The notes: generated by a model from the letters alone, not told the origin. A stretch of 64,000 nt of DNA from Hymenoscyphus infarciens (GCA_001414345.1 LLCB01000189.1:1-64000); one strand, 5' to 3'; positions 23,691 through 34,998 are shown, numbered from the stretch's first letter. Numbers and translations: made by a program.

Positions 23691-24640
23691 TCTCATACTA
23701 AACAGACACAAAACCAAACCTTGGTGTCACACTACCCGGGATTTCGAGAGCTGGCTCCTTCAACAGAACAAGGGTAAATCTTGCTCCATACTTCAATGGC
23801 GGTATGGCATCGTCAAATACGGGCAGAGATGTAGGAAGACCTGTCAATTTCTTTTACAGTGGCGGTGCTGCACCTTTACGACTTAATAGACAATCTGATG
23901 ATATCTACTCTAACCAATAGTAGGTTTTCTCCCAATTTCGTGCTATCAGAATTAGGTACTGATTATGGGTAGTGGTCTCTTTACTCGGTTTATACGGATT
24001 CTTTAGTGGCTTATTTCAGTGCACTTTGGTGGATACTGCCCCATTTCCAAAATATGACGGCAGTGCTTCCAAATTCAATTTCTTTACCCATATTAGCGTT
24101 TGGATATTGTAAATGCATAGATTGATGGATCACACTACTGATGAGAGGGGTTTTACCATTCAAAAAGTCCCGTTCTCACATGCCTTATTCAATGGCTCAT
24201 AAGAGGATGTCACATGTGTTGGAAATAATTTGACTAGCTTATTCAGAGTTCGATGCGCTCCTCCAATAATTAATTGCCTTTGGCAAAAAAACGGCCGAAA
24301 TTCAAAGTATCTGTCTCGCAGATGATTGTCCGCTTTCAGCAAATGATACATGTGCAAGTTACGCAAAAACTGTTAGACCAGCGGTAGCAAATGACACATT
24401 GGTAGCGAATACTTCTTTTGCAACAATGAGGCCAACACCAATTCCGGCACTCTTACTTGTACAACCACGAAATATGGTTCAACAACTACCAGGACAGCTG
24501 CCGCCACCATTTCTCCAACAGCTCGGACTACCACCGCAACCTCTTCGAGTGGTTCTGGTGGTGCGCAGCCAACCGCAGGAGGCGGAATGGTCGTCAGTGA
24601 AGCAGTCGCTGTTGGTGGGCTATTTGCAATTTAGTTGTAG
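23670..24640 (+). pseudogene. Relic of a small secreted, probably GPI-anchored protein gene (plus unassigned coding-like fragments)
   Basis: The best part is 24,295-24,640. One frame gives a cysteine-containing segment (IQSICLADDCPLSANDTC, then AKTVRPAVANDTLVANTSFA). Just before 24,440 the sense shifts by one nucleotide into a Ser/Thr/Gly-rich stretch, which ends in a hydrophobic tail (VVSEAVAVGGLFAI) and a stop. A cysteine core followed by a threonine/serine-rich linker and hydrophobic C-terminus is the usual architecture of fungal GPI-anchored small secreted proteins. The frame break argues for a pseudogene; an unrecognised intron is possible. Upstream pieces (about 23,770-23,890 and 24,020-24,110) also read like protein, in different frames, and may be lost exons or another relic. 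Family not identified. Confidence 0.45.
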
Positions 24641-25555
24641 GAAGTTAGGAATATAAAGGGCTTTCTGTTTGTATACCGCAAATGTTCTCAACGTAGTTGT
24701 TTTGGATAATTCATGTCAAGTTGACGATATTGTGCTCTGTTTTATGCCTTGAAGCCCTTCCTTTTACATCCATATTAAATGCACTAGTCAAGTGATACTA
24801 AAAACGTGTACTGCAAATTCCTCTAATATTCTTTATTCGAATTTCTTGTCACTCTCGGACCGGAAAGCTCGAAGGAAGAAAACCAAGTCAAAGCCAACAT
24901 AAACCCTTCTTTCGCTCCACAGCTATCCGAAAAGAAAATGCGTATTAATTAGACATGATGCTTTTCATAGCCAATAATTTCCCCTTCCGGAAAACGCCTA
25001 GGGGCGAGATAGCGTCGCCACAGGCTTCTTCCCCCACGAGCCAACCAACCACGTTCAGCGTAACCAACCACAACCTCCACAACGTAGACTGTAACCCTAA
25101 GTTCAATAGATAGTCATCAATCTTTGCCGCAAGGAGCTTGTTTCACGAGGCTCAAATATTGCGATCCCGGTTTTTAAGGGGCACAGGGCGATCGCGACAC
25201 TGCGCCACCCAACATAAACAGCATCAGCCTCTTCCTTCCTTGCGCGTGAGGCGAAGGAAGGATTGGGAATTTATGGCGGAGGATTAATTGGGGATCATAT
25301 ATACGAGTTGTTTCCTTCTAGAGTTGTTCTTTATTTCTTGGCAGCTCCAAACCTCTTTTTTTTCACGATATCAAATGCGAAATTTCAATACGATCTATTC
25401 CGTTCATCCTTTTATTGCAGATGGGTAGTCGTCAATCAGGCAACAGTTTGTAAATCGTTGCACCACAGCCTTCCACTTAAAGGAGATACCTCACGACTTC
25501 TCGATATTCAAACTTCTCCCTCAAAATCCTCCATCGCTTTCAAATAATCGCAAAG
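24641..25555. promoter_or_regulatory. Intergenic region upstream of the CYSTM1-like gene
   Basis: No gene supported. This is the probable promoter and 5' leader of the gene starting at 25,556. The last 250 bp are pyrimidine-rich with CA/CT tracts, as is common in fungal promoters. Confidence 0.4.
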
Positions 25556-25975
25556 ATGGATCCAAAAACACCCCAAGCCAGCTATCAAAACAACATAACT
25601 CCCCAACCGACAAGCCGACAACCATCTCCCCAACCCCAAGAACAGAAACAAAGTCTCTGGGAACGAAGACCCCAGGCTCTCGCAGGAGACGATCCGCCTC
25701 CCATGTACCCCGCCGAAGCCCACAGCCAAAACCCGACCCAGCAACATGCAACTCAACAGCAAGCTGGACCTCAATATCAACAGCAACAACAACCGAAGGC
25801 TTACAATCAACAAGAAATGGGACATGGAAATCAGGAACAACGAGGACCTCCGGGTCAAGCTGTGCAGGTGGTTTATGTTCAGGGAAAAGAACCCCGAAGA
25901 GGAGATGATGCTGCGGTTGGGTTTTGTGCGGGCTGTTGTGCTGCAGCTTGTTGTTGTGGGTGTGTTATAATGTGA
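25556..25975 (+). CDS. Gln/Pro-rich protein with C-terminal cysteine-rich transmembrane (CYSTM1-like) module
   Basis: A 139-residue intronless protein. Residues 1-110 are disordered and rich in Q, P, H, N and Y, including poly-Q stretches around 60-80. The last ~20 residues are GFCAGCCAAACCCGCVIM, the Cys-dense hydrophobic tail of the CYSTM1/XYPPX-type module. In eukaryotes this tail anchors small stress-related proteins to membranes, often through palmitoylated cysteines (known of the family; anchoring here is inferred). The ATG is preceded by AAAG, the frame is closed right after the tail, and a 175-codon antisense frame is its shadow. It stands alone; the next gene is the convergent permease. 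Confidence 0.85.
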   Translation: MDPKTPQASYQNNITPQPTSRQPSPQPQEQKQSLWERRPQALAGDDPPPMYPAEAHSQNPTQQHATQQQAGPQYQQQQQPKAYNQQEMGHGNQEQRGPPGQAVQVVYVQGKEPRRGDDAAVGFCAGCCAAACCCGCVIM

Positions 25976-26590
25976 GAAACACTTATATTGCATGTCTTTG
26001 GATCTAGGACTTGTTGGGTACGGATTCGGAAACATGGGGGTTTGGCTCTTTTATACCTTGGTTCTGGCGTTTGGGGGTGGCTTTCCGGGCGTTTTACAGC
26101 TGTCAAGCGATTTAGGCAGTTACTGTTATTGAACGAAATTTGAGACTCTCTTTCTTTTGTATTCTTTCTTTGGAGACTAACTATATATGCACTCGGGCGC
26201 AGATGATCATCATTTCCGTCTAGCAGCAGTGCTACTCCATTTGTGGGACTTCCAGCTAAATATTATCCTACATTGCCAAGAAGTATGTTTCTATCTCTTT
26301 CTCGGAAGCTGACATGGCTATTGAATAATTAAGCTAGCTCTGAAATCTAGGTATAGGAGCTGTAGTAAAGAGAGTTCCAAGGTAAAGGTTTACTCGCTGC
26401 TAGATAACCATCGTTCTGTTATTTCTCTCGGCTCTTCCTCTCCGATGAGAAATAGGCTTGTCAATGGAAATTTGGGAACAGGTTTATGGGAACATGGACG
26501 GGCAAACTCCAGGATTTTTCTGGACAAGAACTTCCTGCAGACAACATAGTTTTTATACAACCATTAGCATTCAATACATCGCCTCTCAAT
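25976..26590. other. Intergenic between convergent genes
   Basis: 3' regions of the CYSTM1-like gene (plus) and the permease (minus). No gene or structured element is seen. Confidence 0.5.
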
Positions 26591-28502
26591 CTAAAACACT
26601 TTATCCCAAACCCTCTTCCACAACTTCTCATCCTTGTCCAAACTCTCCTCCGAATGTCTCCATTCCCTAATAGATTCCAACTCCGGCACAAAATCAATAT
26701 GCTCAAGAGGGATAACCTTGGATTTAAGGAAGAACTTGAAAAATATATAGAGCGCTACGAATATCGGAAGATTGATGTAATATGTCAAAAATGCTGATGC
26801 TGTGAAGTTGCCGGGGAAGAAGACGGAATAACCTGCGAAGAGGATGATTATTGCTACGATGAACATGGTTACCCAAGCTACGTAGGGTTGGAAGGGGGAT
26901 TTGTATGGGAGTGCTGGAATATTTATTAGCAAGCTCTTGAGGTTTTAGAGTGTGATGCTTACATTCGCGAGATATATTTTGTTTCTTTAAAGCATAGTAG
27001 AATCGGAGATAGGTTGCTTCGATGATGACCCATCCAATCAATCCAGAGATAGTGGTGATATTGACAAACCATCCAAAGACAATTGAACTGTTGTTGTTCA
27101 AGACTAGATATACTAGTGGTGAAGGGAGGATGCTCAATGCCACAGCATACCACGGGGTACCAAAGCGATTGCACTCAAGGAATATTTTCGGAGCATGTCC
27201 ATCTGAACTGAGTCCATAAAGTGTTCGTGATGCGAGGAAAGTACATGCGGATCCACTACTGATAGCTGAAGTACAGACCACTGCATTGATTATTGATGGA
27301 AGAACCGAGATTCCTGCTGCTTGGAAAGCAATTACGAATGGTGACTGAGAGGCTGTACCAGTTGAGATGGAAAGCTTCTCGTTATCGAAAGGACTGAAAT
27401 ATCATTAGCGAAGTCACGACCATAACTTTGAAGAAGACTTACACAATCAAGCCCACAACGAAAATGCTGAGGACATAAAAGAAGAACACTCGGAAGAATG
27501 TCTTTTTTGTGGCTTCTGGGATGATCTTTCGAGGGTTTGCAGTCTCAGTACCTGAAAGAGCCACGACTTGAATGTTCCCGTAAGAAAAAGCTGCACTGAT
27601 TAACGAAGACCAAAATGCCAAAAATCTCCCAGTATTTCCTGATGTGAGATGCTCGTTGAACGCTCCAGGGGTTCGCCAATAGTGAAAACCGAGTCGCTGT
27701 TTATTTGGCCCGCCCCCGAGGTCTACGACCATACCAGCAATAATCAAGCCAATGATGAGTGCGATTTTCATTGAGGCAAATACAACTTCGGACTAATTTC
27801 TCGTTAGATGATATTTCAGTCGTATTGCTTTCGATTTCAATAAACATACCTCGCCATACAAACGAACTCCGCTAAAGTTTAGGACAACAATCACGACCAA
27901 AAAGACGGTAATCCAAACTGCGGGGTTTGTTGTAGAATCCCAAAATTGCACCAAGGTTGCGGCTGCACTCAATTCTGCTGGAACTGAAATAGCCATTGTA
28001 TACCCTGCATTTCTTAGCCCATTTTCCGGTTTTAGCAGCATATCTTTGGCTTACAGAAATTCCATCCAGCTGCTGCTCCTAGGGCCGGCTCAACGAAAGC
28101 GGTGGCATGTCTAACGAAACCACCAGTGACGGGCATGAAAGCTGTAATTTCACCAGTTGTGTACTAGAAAACAGTTAATTATGACCTAACTCGTACCAGA
28201 ACTCGCTTCTCAACTTACACTGACGCCCGCAGTCACAAAACCCATGAAGATATATGCTAGCAGAGCTCCCACTGGGCCAGCCATGGCAATGGTGCTCCCA
28301 GAACTCAGAAACAGACCCGTTCCCTAGCATTTGTTAGTTTCAAAACCATCTTTAAATCTGATTTTCGACTTACAATCATCCCAGCAATTGCAATCATATT
28401 AATATGTCTCGCACCAAGGTCGCGCTTCAATTGCACTTCATCGCTCTGCCCCATCTCCACATCACCACCACTGGTACTCTCTGACACATAAGGGGCCTTC
28501 AT
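26591..28502 (-). CDS. Amino-acid permease, APC superfamily (fungal YAT/AAT type)
   Basis: Plasma-membrane proton-coupled amino-acid importer. Seven exons, read on the minus strand: 28502-28374, 28323-28219, 28163-28055, 28004-27850, 27792-27443, 27393-26963 and 26913-26591. All introns are GT-AG, and together they give an unbroken 533-residue protein, the usual length. The hydrophilic N-terminus (1-35) is followed by the TM1 signature HINMIAIAGMIGTGLFLSSG across the first splice. TTGEITAFMPVTGG (TM3) and SAAFSYGNIQVVALSGTE with the following P-R-K-I-P segment are the permease consensus. About 12 hydrophobic segments and a charged C-terminal tail follow. It most resembles Dip5/Gap-like fungal permeases; the substrate cannot be read from the sequence. 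It is transcribed divergently from the aldo/keto-reductase fusion, with 603 bp between start codons. Confidence 0.93.
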
Positions 28503-29105
28503 CTTGCGGGACTTCGAAATCCGGGTATGGTATTGATCGAGCTTGAAGGCATCGCGAACCGCGACCTCAAGCTCTTTTTGTTACTCATAACAAGCCTCTC
28601 CGGGCCGGACCCAAGTCCCCACAAACAGGTGATCCATATTGTTGATATCAGATACCCTTGAAACATAAAGATAAAATTCGGCGTTCATGAAGATACCGGT
28701 CGCAAAAATGGGGGGTTGCATGCGGGCACATTTTTAGCGGCTTCAGGGGCAAAATCGTAGGGGCGGGGAACACCATCGGCGTCTTAAGATAAGGTGATTA
28801 CTTGTGGGGACCTTGCGATATTGAAGCTTCGTAGATCACCGATTTGGCTGTCTTGGATCCAATTCGACGAGACGATACGTAGGTATCCGTACCGAGATTC
28901 TATGCAGTCTTTAAACGTAAGAGATGGGTTTGTGGAGGTGGAGAAATGGGAGTGATGAGGGAGTGAAATTTTCAGCGTAGGAAGGAAGTCTGCTTCCCTC
29001 AAAACATCGTCAAGTTTGGGAGATAGTTCCTCACCCATTCTTTCTTCTGTCTTTACCTTACCACCTCACTATCCTTCCTAACCGATCGCTATTCCTCAAT
29101 TCAAA
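28503..29105. promoter_or_regulatory. Shared divergent promoter region (permease / AKR fusion)
   Basis: 603 bp separate the two ATGs. On the minus strand, 29,038-28,784 is an 84-codon frame with a plausible amphipathic start (MGEELSPKLDDVLREADFLP). It could be a small unrecognised gene, an upstream ORF or chance. CT-rich sequence precedes the AKR start (29,045-29,100). Confidence 0.45.
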
Positions 29106-31028
29106 ATGGCGAGCGACAGAGTCATAAATGGGGAACAGGAGAAGGCTGCCGCAAAGGCACCTCATACGAATATGATGACAGACTGCATCATCGCGAATCT
29201 ACCCACAGAAGCCTTGAGATCAATCATGCGAGGACTGTTAGGAGGAAACCCATCAATAACATCCTCATTTCAAACACACGTATCAAATTATCTCGCAAGT
29301 ACGAGGCCAGAAACAATTCCCGAACTGTTCGATTCGTCTCTCGAAACACCAAAACCAACATCCTCATTACAGGATATTCAGAGCAGATATAGATGTCTTA
29401 TGGGTTGCGGATATGGGTTTGAAAGTGTGCAACTCTTGACTGAAGTTCTGCGACAAGTTCAACCTTTGAAATGGGATCCGGCGACCGAGGATGGACAAGA
29501 ATTCTTGGAGGTTCTTGCTGTTATTGATGGGGATGTTGTGCAATCCGTCACGGCAATTCAAAAGCAACTTTTGACAGGCTCCGGAATTCGTTCTATGGCC
29601 TCGGAGGAATTAAAAACGGTTGCTGAGCTGAAGGCGGCACTTAACTCATGCAGAGCCAAACCAACTACTTGCGATCATTGCAAACAAGATGTTCCGGTGG
29701 ATTTTGCATTCGAGCGAGGGATGTCCAGAGTGGAGAAGTTGGATGGTGGAGTTGACGATGTGAAATCTGTCGCAACTAAAGCTGTAGGAGCTGCATCGAC
29801 TAGATTCACTCCAGGAAGTTGCAAACTGGAATCAGTAAAATTGGGGACTGCTGAGATTCCGCGGATGTTTATGGGACTTTGGCAGTTTTCGAGTCCAGCG
29901 TGGGGTACGGCGTCGAGATCAAAAATTGATAGAGATTTCCGGAAGCATGTCGATTCAGGGTTGGTTGCATATGATATGGCCGATCATTATGTGAGTTTGA
30001 TCTAATAATGATGGTCTGAAGAAGAAACATGGCTGACGCAGTAAAATCTAGGGTGATGCCGAAGTAACATTCGTAAGTATCTTCATGCCTTCAATCTGGG
30101 GTGGAGAGTAACTTACATTGAACTAGGGACAATTCCGTTCCTCGCAATCTGACTCAGAAAAAATCTATTGTGCAACAAAATGGGCAGTCTTCGAGCCCAT
30201 CAAGGTAACACCAGAAGTTGTAGCAGCGAATGTAACAGAACGTATAACCGCACTGAACTCTACATCCGTCGAACTACTCCAATTCCACTGGCAAGATGTA
30301 GGCTTCATTTTCCAAGTGAGATATCTCTTCTAACAAAGCCTAGTACAACGACAAACAATATGTTGAAGCTTCAAGATTGATAGAACAGGACCCACGGGTC
30401 TCAAGTCTCGGACTTTGTAACTTCGACACCGAGCACATGAATGAGATTTTGGATGAAGGGATCAAGGTCGTCTCGAACCAAGTCCAGTTCTCCTTGATTG
30501 ATCTTCGCCCGACATTCAAGATGTCTGGAAGCTGCCGAAAGCATGAAGTCAAACTCTTGACTTATGGATCATTGGTATGAGCCCTTTTCCCTCTCAGTAC
30601 AAGCGCAATTTATTGACACCTTCAAGTGCGGTGGATTCCTAGCAGACAAATGGCTTGGAAAGCCAATACCAAATCTCTTCGACAAAGATATGACTCCTAG
30701 TCATCGGAAGTACCTCGAAATGATCACCGTTTGGGGTGGCTGGGCTTTATTCCAAGAATTGCTGGGCCAGCTTGCAGTGGTGGCCAAGAAATATGGAGTT
30801 TCGATATCGAGTGTTGCTGTTCGGTGGGTATTGGACCATGACTATGTTGGAGCTGTGATCATTGGTGCAAGAATGGGTATCAGTGAGCATATCGAAGAGA
30901 ACTTGAAGGTTTTTTCATTTCGATTGGATGAAGAGGATAGAGAATTGGTTAAGAAAGTGTTGGATAAATCGAAGGCCCGTGATGTTTTCGAGGCGATGGG
31001 GGATTGCGGTGCAGAATATCGACAGTAG
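29106..31028 (+). CDS. Aldo/keto reductase fused to an unknown N-terminal domain
   Basis: Five exons (29106-29990, 30052-30072, 30127-30297, 30344-30574, 30627-31028) with GT-AG introns encode 569 residues. Residues ~240-569 are an AKR barrel that would reduce carbonyls with NAD(P)H. It has the YDMADHY motif with Asp290 and Tyr295, Lys320 in CATKWAV and His356 in LQFHWQD, which together form the AKR catalytic tetrad. A VIIGARM cofactor-binding segment lies near the C-terminus. The first exon also encodes ~230 residues not found in ordinary ~320-residue AKRs. This part is mostly helical-looking, with LMGCGYGFES, an acidic D/E-rich stretch and a zinc-knuckle-like C-x2-C (TTCDHCKQDV). It is continuous with the AKR part inside one exon, so the fusion is not a gene-model artefact. 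Function of the N-terminal domain is unknown. It could be cytosolic; no signal peptide is seen. Confidence 0.88.
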
Positions 31029-31276
31029 GTTTCAAATCTTGTCAGAACAATACAACTTTAATTGAATTGGTGTTGTTTCGTAATTCAAATGCTTTATTTC
31101 GCATTCTCCTTAGACCCTGTGCCCGAGTAAGCATCGCATTTCTCATCGACCTTCTTCATAAGGCACGCCAAGCTTGTGATCGTATTTTTAGCCACTCAAA
31201 TGAGGGAATCTCATTAGTATCTTTTGCGTGCCTCTCCAATACGTTTCGCAAGAGAGAGAAAAATCCCTGAACATGA

Positions 31277-32350
31277 ATGAAAATAAATCCCATCAACATG
31301 TTTTATCCATTAGATAGGCTTCTCGTACATTGCATTATGCATGTCTCAACCTTCTTTTTCGCTTTCACCGGCATCGCGAATGTCATCAATGGTCAGGGAA
31401 CCTGGGAAGATCTGGCTCCTATACCGATAATACCACGACAAGAACATACATCTGTTGCCCTCAACTCTACTACACTTGTCGTTTTAGGGGGAATCATTCA
31501 AATCGGGGACACTTGGAACATCACCGACCTCGTAACTCTGTACGACATTCCCAGCAACACATGGAAATCAATTGCCCCTCTTCCACTGGCTCTCAACCAT
31601 CCCAACGCCGCAGCCGTCAATGGGAAAATTTACCTCCTCGGTGGCCTTGCTGAGCTTCGTAATCAAAATCAAACTTGGCAAGCAACCGCAAATTGTTGGG
31701 TTTACGATCCCCAGGAAGATGAATGGACATCGATAGCCTCATTTCCCGACGGCACAGAAAGGGGTAGCGCTGCAATTGGTGTATTCGGGACCGCGATTTA
31801 TCTTGTTGGCGGGTTGCGATGGATGGAATTTAATTCAGGTGGAAGAGTGTTGACTGTGAACGAAGTCTCTGCTTTTGATACCGTCGCAGGGACGTGGACT
31901 TCGTATCCCGGTTCTGCGCTTCCAGTATTGAGAGATCATGCAGCTGGCGCCGTTGTAGGGAGCACATTCTACGTTACCGGAGGGAGATCTATTGGCAGTG
32001 GAATTATCGTCAGCAAGACCGTGTATACCTTGGACTTGGAAGATATCGAGGGAGGCTGGCAACTGAGTCCATCAACAATGCCGACTGCGAGAGGTGGTCA
32101 TACCGTTGCTGTATTGGGTGAAAGTATATATGCTTTTGGCGGAGAGGGGAATTTTGCTCTTGATTCAGGAGTCTTCAATAACACAGAGGTTTTTGATACA
32201 GAGACCGCGACGTGGACACGGTTGAGCCCGATGAAGGTCCCGAGACATGGTACCGTCGCGTTGTCGGTTGAAGGGAGGATTTATATTCCTGGCGGAGGAA
32301 CTGTGTTGGGATCAGGGCCAACAAATGTGACGGATGTTTTTACCCCTTAA
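31277..32350 (+). CDS. Secreted Kelch-repeat beta-propeller protein
   Basis: Intronless, 357 residues from the first ATG. The internal ATG at 31,337 gives a better signal peptide (MHVSTFFFAFTGIANVINGQ) and a 337-residue protein, so the true start may be there. About six Kelch blades follow, each with a double-glycine turn (VLGGI, LLGGL, LVGGL, VTGGR, AFGGE, IPGGG) and a conserved W such as TWKSIAPLP, EWTSIASFP, TWTSYPGSALP and TWTRLSPM. Several N-x-S/T sites fit secretion. It lacks the extra domains and copper ligands of galactose oxidase, so it is probably a binding or adhesive propeller, not an oxidase (inference). It is 250 bp downstream of the AKR gene on the same strand. Confidence 0.88.
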   Translation: MKINPINMFYPLDRLLVHCIMHVSTFFFAFTGIANVINGQGTWEDLAPIPIIPRQEHTSVALNSTTLVVLGGIIQIGDTWNITDLVTLYDIPSNTWKSIAPLPLALNHPNAAAVNGKIYLLGGLAELRNQNQTWQATANCWVYDPQEDEWTSIASFPDGTERGSAAIGVFGTAIYLVGGLRWMEFNSGGRVLTVNEVSAFDTVAGTWTSYPGSALPVLRDHAAGAVVGSTFYVTGGRSIGSGIIVSKTVYTLDLEDIEGGWQLSPSTMPTARGGHTVAVLGESIYAFGGEGNFALDSGVFNNTEVFDTETATWTRLSPMKVPRHGTVALSVEGRIYIPGGGTVLGSGPTNVTDVFTP

Positions 32351-32423
32351 ATTAGATATATCCATAATTAAGTATCCTCGAGGAAGAAAGTTCCTTATCT
32401 CTTCCCGTGATTCGCTCCGATTT

Positions 32424-32450
32424 CCCCCCGGCTCGGCTCCCGGCTTCCGA
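32424..32450 (+). promoter_or_regulatory. Cluster of CGG triplets upstream of the Zn2Cys6 gene
   Basis: CGGCTCGGCTCCCGGCTTCC carries three CGG triplets (32,429, 32,434 and 32,441), and a CCG follows at 32,447, about 110 bp before the start codon. Zn2Cys6 factors bind CGG-containing repeats, so this could be an autoregulatory site (inference). Confidence 0.35.
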
Positions 32451-32557
32451 CTCTCCTAGGTCTTTCACTCCCTCCCACTTTCACCCCACAAAACAGCAAG
32501 ATAACTCAAGAGGTTCCAACTCACAACCACTGCATTATATATATCCTCCACAATTAA

Positions 32558-34851
32558 ATGACAGACCCTCTATTTCGGATGCAAAGGTAAGGCCGGTTCA
32601 ATCCCGAAATCCCGAGTTCTCGCTGAAGCAGTTCTAGTCCACAAACAGTCGCGGCTTGCCTCGCCTGCCGGAGCAATAAAGTAAAATGCAAAGTGACGCC
32701 AGAAGGCTCAATATGCGAGAGATGTCTTCGTAAATCTATAAGTTGTGTTTTTGAGAGACATCGAAGGGGGAGAAAACCGGGAACCAGGTTCGTAGGCATA
32801 TGACATTATCGAAGTGATTTTGGAACGTCTATAGAAATGCTGAAATACATCACAGGATCAAACGCAGAACGACTTTCCCTATTTCGGGAGAGCATTCTGA
32901 AAATAACCGAGAGGAAAACCCACAACAAGTGTCACCCTCTCGACTTATCTCTCCAGTATTGCCAAATACCGAAGATATGAATCCCCCACGCCAAAATGGA
33001 GCCTGGGGAACAGAAGCTCTCCAGCCAGTAGGAATTCTCAGCACAGCAGCCCAAACTGGTCGGTTCTCACTGGAGACTATTCTCTGCGTACCGGAAGACG
33101 ATGAAACGAATACCAGAAACCTCCCCCCTCAAGTCTTAGTATCTTCTGATAGTCATGATGATCCAGTTGCGTGCGGACTACTGAGTTTTCCTGTAGCTTT
33201 CGGACTATTTGAAAGGTGCGTATCACAATCTTGTCCACGTTGCTTTATAAACTAAAAAAAATAGCTTTACACGATGTTTAAATCCGTATATCTGTCAACT
33301 GGATCCCAAGCTACATACATTTGCCTATGTACAGCAAAGATCCCCTTTTCTACTTACGACAATTCTCACTGCATCTTCAAAAGCATTCCATCCTACGCTA
33401 CATCCGACACTCTGCGCACATTCAGAAAAACTACTAGGGAAAGCTTTCACTAGGGGAAGTAAGACAATCGAAACAGTACAAGGTATTTTGGTATTTACCT
33501 ACTGGAAAGAACCAGCCGAGGGGAGAGCATGGTTACTACTCGGATATGCGATTCGGATGTGTATCGAATTGGGTTGGCATGAACTCGAACCCGTATCTCA
33601 AAAAACTGGTAGTGATCAGAAATCCGAATTGTCCATAAGAGAAGCTAGAAATGTAGAAAGGACTTGGCTTGTACTGTTTGTGTATGATAGAAGGTACTGA
33701 AACCCTCCTTGGAGCCCCTGTGAACCAAATGTGCTAACTGAAATCTAGTCTCAGTCTGCAGCTCGGGAAACCATGGATGATAGAACAAAACGAGTTCATC
33801 ACAAAATCTCACTCCTGGCATCTCGAGGACTTCGCAGTCCCAGGTTGCGATTCACTTTTATCAGCTTTCGTTTCTCTCCGTCTAACAAGTTGTGAAATCC
33901 TCGATCTCGTATCTCCAGCTCAACAAAGTTCCCACCACACCTCACGAACCGAAACCCTCTCCAAAATGCTAAACAACAATCTCACATCCTGGGAGAGAAA
34001 GTGGCTTCCTTTGTTCGATGCTGGTAACCTTCTACTCCCCCCCATCTCTAACTCGTTGTCTAACAACAAACAGAAGAAGTAGAACCATGCCAAAGGTTTC
34101 TTGTATATTTCTACGGATTGCATCTACGTCTACTCCTCAACTCATACTCCCTCCAAACCTCATTGCGCGAACTCAAAAAGGATATCCCGATGTCAACAAC
34201 AGCATTGTGGTTATGTCATTCCTCAAGCGTGGGGATGCTAGAGCAGATATCGCAAGAATTCGGTCCATTGAAACAATTATATTTCGTGCAAGACTCGATA
34301 CATGTCATGACAGCTTACGCAGCAATATTCTTGATTAAGGTATCTTCTTCCACCCCTAAGTATCACAAAGTATATGCTAAGATAAACAGCTCCTCGTCTC
34401 ACTCCCCAAACACATGCGTTCAGACTTCGAAGCCGCCTCAACAAAAGCCATCCACGATGCCTCAGAAACCTTCCAAAAACAATGTGTCTCCCCCTCCACA
34501 GGCTGCGCAATGCAAGCTCGATTCCTAAGAAACGTTCTACGGAAATACAAGGATCTAAAAATCCCAAAACGAACAATCCACCCAAAACCCCCTCATCAAC
34601 ATCAACACCAACTACCACCAATCCAAAGTACCCTCTTACCACACCACACTGACCAGAACTCAAGTCAAAGAGAAATAGGAGCAAACACCCTCTCACCGCC
34701 CCTCTGCCTGCCCACCAACTCTCCAGACAGCCAACCAGATTTCCAAGCTAATCTCTTCGAGAACAAGGATATGTGGGAGAATCTATTCAGTGATGCGGGA
34801 TTCTGGACTGGAGAAGGGATTTTCTTATCTGACAACTTTACTAGTTCCTGA
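32558..34851 (+). CDS. Zn2Cys6 fungal-specific transcription factor
   Basis: Seven exons (32558-32586, 32632-32787, 32856-33215, 33265-33693, 33749-34023, 34074-34339, 34390-34851) joined by GT-AG introns give 658 residues. The binuclear zinc cluster is at residues 19-48 with spacing C-x2-C-x6-C-x8-C-x2-C-x6-C. The zinc-coordinating cysteines fall in CLACRSNKVKCK and ICERCLRKSISC. A basic linker follows (HRRGRKPGTR). Residues ~180-400 form the fungal_trans middle-homology region, including RAWLLLGYAIRMCIELGWHE and then ERTWLVLFVYDRR. The tail is Q/P/H-rich and acidic-aromatic at the end, as in activation domains. The short first exon ends inside a serine codon just before the zinc cluster. 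It lies directly before the TIGR04076-family gene and the GH3 glucosidase on the same strand; regulation of these neighbours is plausible but unproven. Confidence 0.92.
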
Positions 34852-34971
34852 ACACTTTCCAATATGCCGAAATCGAGGAGGCTGGGAGGACCTCAATCTC
34901 CAAGAGTGGGGTTGTACTAGTACCCGGACACCCCGATAAAGAAATGCGGGGAAGACCCACGCCATTATCTT

Positions 34972-34998
34972 CACGTGACCACGGGCATGCCTGTGGTC
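34972..34998. promoter_or_regulatory. CACGTG box joined to a 22-bp near-perfect palindrome
   Basis: CACGTG at 34,972-34,977 overlaps the palindrome GACCACGGGCATGCCTGTGG+TC (34,977-34,998). The palindrome has one mismatched pair and lies ~210 bp before the TIGR04076-family start codon. Its size and symmetry suit a dimeric regulator; the binder is unknown. Confidence 0.4.

Noticed and set aside
25508..26035. 175-codon minus-strand frame over the CYSTM1-like gene
   Set aside because: Low-complexity leucine/serine-rich shadow of the Gln/Pro-rich plus-strand gene, which has a recognisable Cys-rich tail.
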